A stretch of 5,234 nucleotides of DNA from an uncultured Collinsella sp. (GTDB lineage Bacteria; Actinomycetota; Coriobacteriia; Coriobacteriales; Coriobacteriaceae), in the NCBI GenBank assembly GCA_902465115.1, contig CABQMC010000126.1, positions 1 to 5,234 on the forward strand, in the 5' to 3' direction. This document shows, in pieces, positions 4,952 through 5,234 of this stretch. Under the pieces are notes generated by a model that made no database searches, was not told the origin of the DNA, and saw only the letters and a program-made list of their open reading frames with translations. Numbering within the stretch: the first letter of the stretch is position 1; each line of letters starts with the position of its first letter. The translations under genes were made by a program, and so were the position numbers.

Positions 4952-5234
4952 GTGATTGATTCGGAACAGCTTAAGCAACATATGGTCAAGGCCGTGGAGG
5001 AGATTCGCACTACCAATCCGATGGCCGGCTCCATCACCAACACGGTGACGATCGACTTTGTCGCCAACGCGCAGCTCGCTGTGGGTGGATCGGCCGCCAT
5101 GGTCTATCTTCCCGACGAGGGCGAGGCGCTCGTTGCCGGCGGCGGCGCCATCTATCTCAATATGGGCACGCTCTTCCCCATCTACGAGCAGACGATTCCC
5201 CGCGCGGCCAAGGCGGCACACGACGCCGGCAAGC
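4952..5234 (+). CDS. thiM: Hydroxyethylthiazole kinase ThiM, N-terminal part (3' end outside window)
   Basis: Cytoplasmic ribokinase-fold enzyme that phosphorylates 4-methyl-5-(2-hydroxyethyl)thiazole with ATP, the thiazole salvage branch of thiamine synthesis. The 94 visible codons start at GTG 4952, with AGGAGG 8 bases upstream, and stay open to the window edge; the full protein is usually about 260-275 residues. The run NPMAGSITNTVTIDFVAN (residues 23-40), then QLAVGGSAAMVYLPDE and AIYLNMGTL, matches the ThiM N-terminal region (substrate-binding M and the SITN/CITN block). The common HCITN is GSITN here, a variant seen, to my recollection, in clostridial-type ThiM proteins. The catalytic cysteine lies beyond the edge and cannot be checked. 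Control by the TPP riboswitch just upstream fits the role, and thiE or thiD may follow outside the window. Confidence 0.92.
   Translation, partial: MIDSEQLKQHMVKAVEEIRTTNPMAGSITNTVTIDFVANAQLAVGGSAAMVYLPDEGEALVAGGGAIYLNMGTLFPIYEQTIPRAAKAAHDAGK

Noticed and set aside
4910..5221. Open frame on the minus strand opposite thiM
   Set aside because: It is antisense to thiM, which matches its family in every visible block.

Overview
The window is a 5.2-kb stretch of moderately high-GC chromosomal DNA with short intergenic gaps, Shine-Dalgarno-led genes and intrinsic terminators. The protein flavour and base composition suggest a gut Coriobacteriia member such as Collinsella. That placement is an inference from overall look, not from a marker gene.

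Layout, left to right. (1) The 3' half of an NCS2/AzgA-type purine permease runs in from the left edge on the + strand and ends at a strong intrinsic terminator (641-681). (2) A small esterase-like alpha/beta hydrolase follows on the + strand and probably begins at TTG 751. (3) It converges on a minus-strand block, read right to left: a Cof-type HAD phosphatase (4626-3718), a LysR-type regulator resembling streptococcal MtaR/CpsY (3707-2811, its ribosome binding site overlapping the HAD stop codon), and a short, C-terminal-domain-only MetE-like methionine synthase (2655-1522). (4) A 102-base foldback made of two inverted 35-bp units lies between the divergent HAD and thiM promoters. (5) On the + strand a complete TPP riboswitch, an intrinsic terminator and a hairpin holding the Shine-Dalgarno sequence lead into the first 94 codons of thiM (hydroxyethylthiazole kinase), which runs off the right edge.

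The most interesting signal is the LysR/MetE-like pair. The 155-base gap between them carries a near-perfect inverted repeat whose core, TATAG-N7-CTATA, has the same arms and 17-bp length as the streptococcal MET-box recognised by MtaR. The regulator itself looks like that family. This points to a self-contained methionine regulatory module outside its best-known host group. The second is the foldback: it abuts the -10 elements of both divergent promoters, so its arms would have to supply both -35 regions. Nothing in the window looks like a phage, CRISPR array, tRNA or rRNA.
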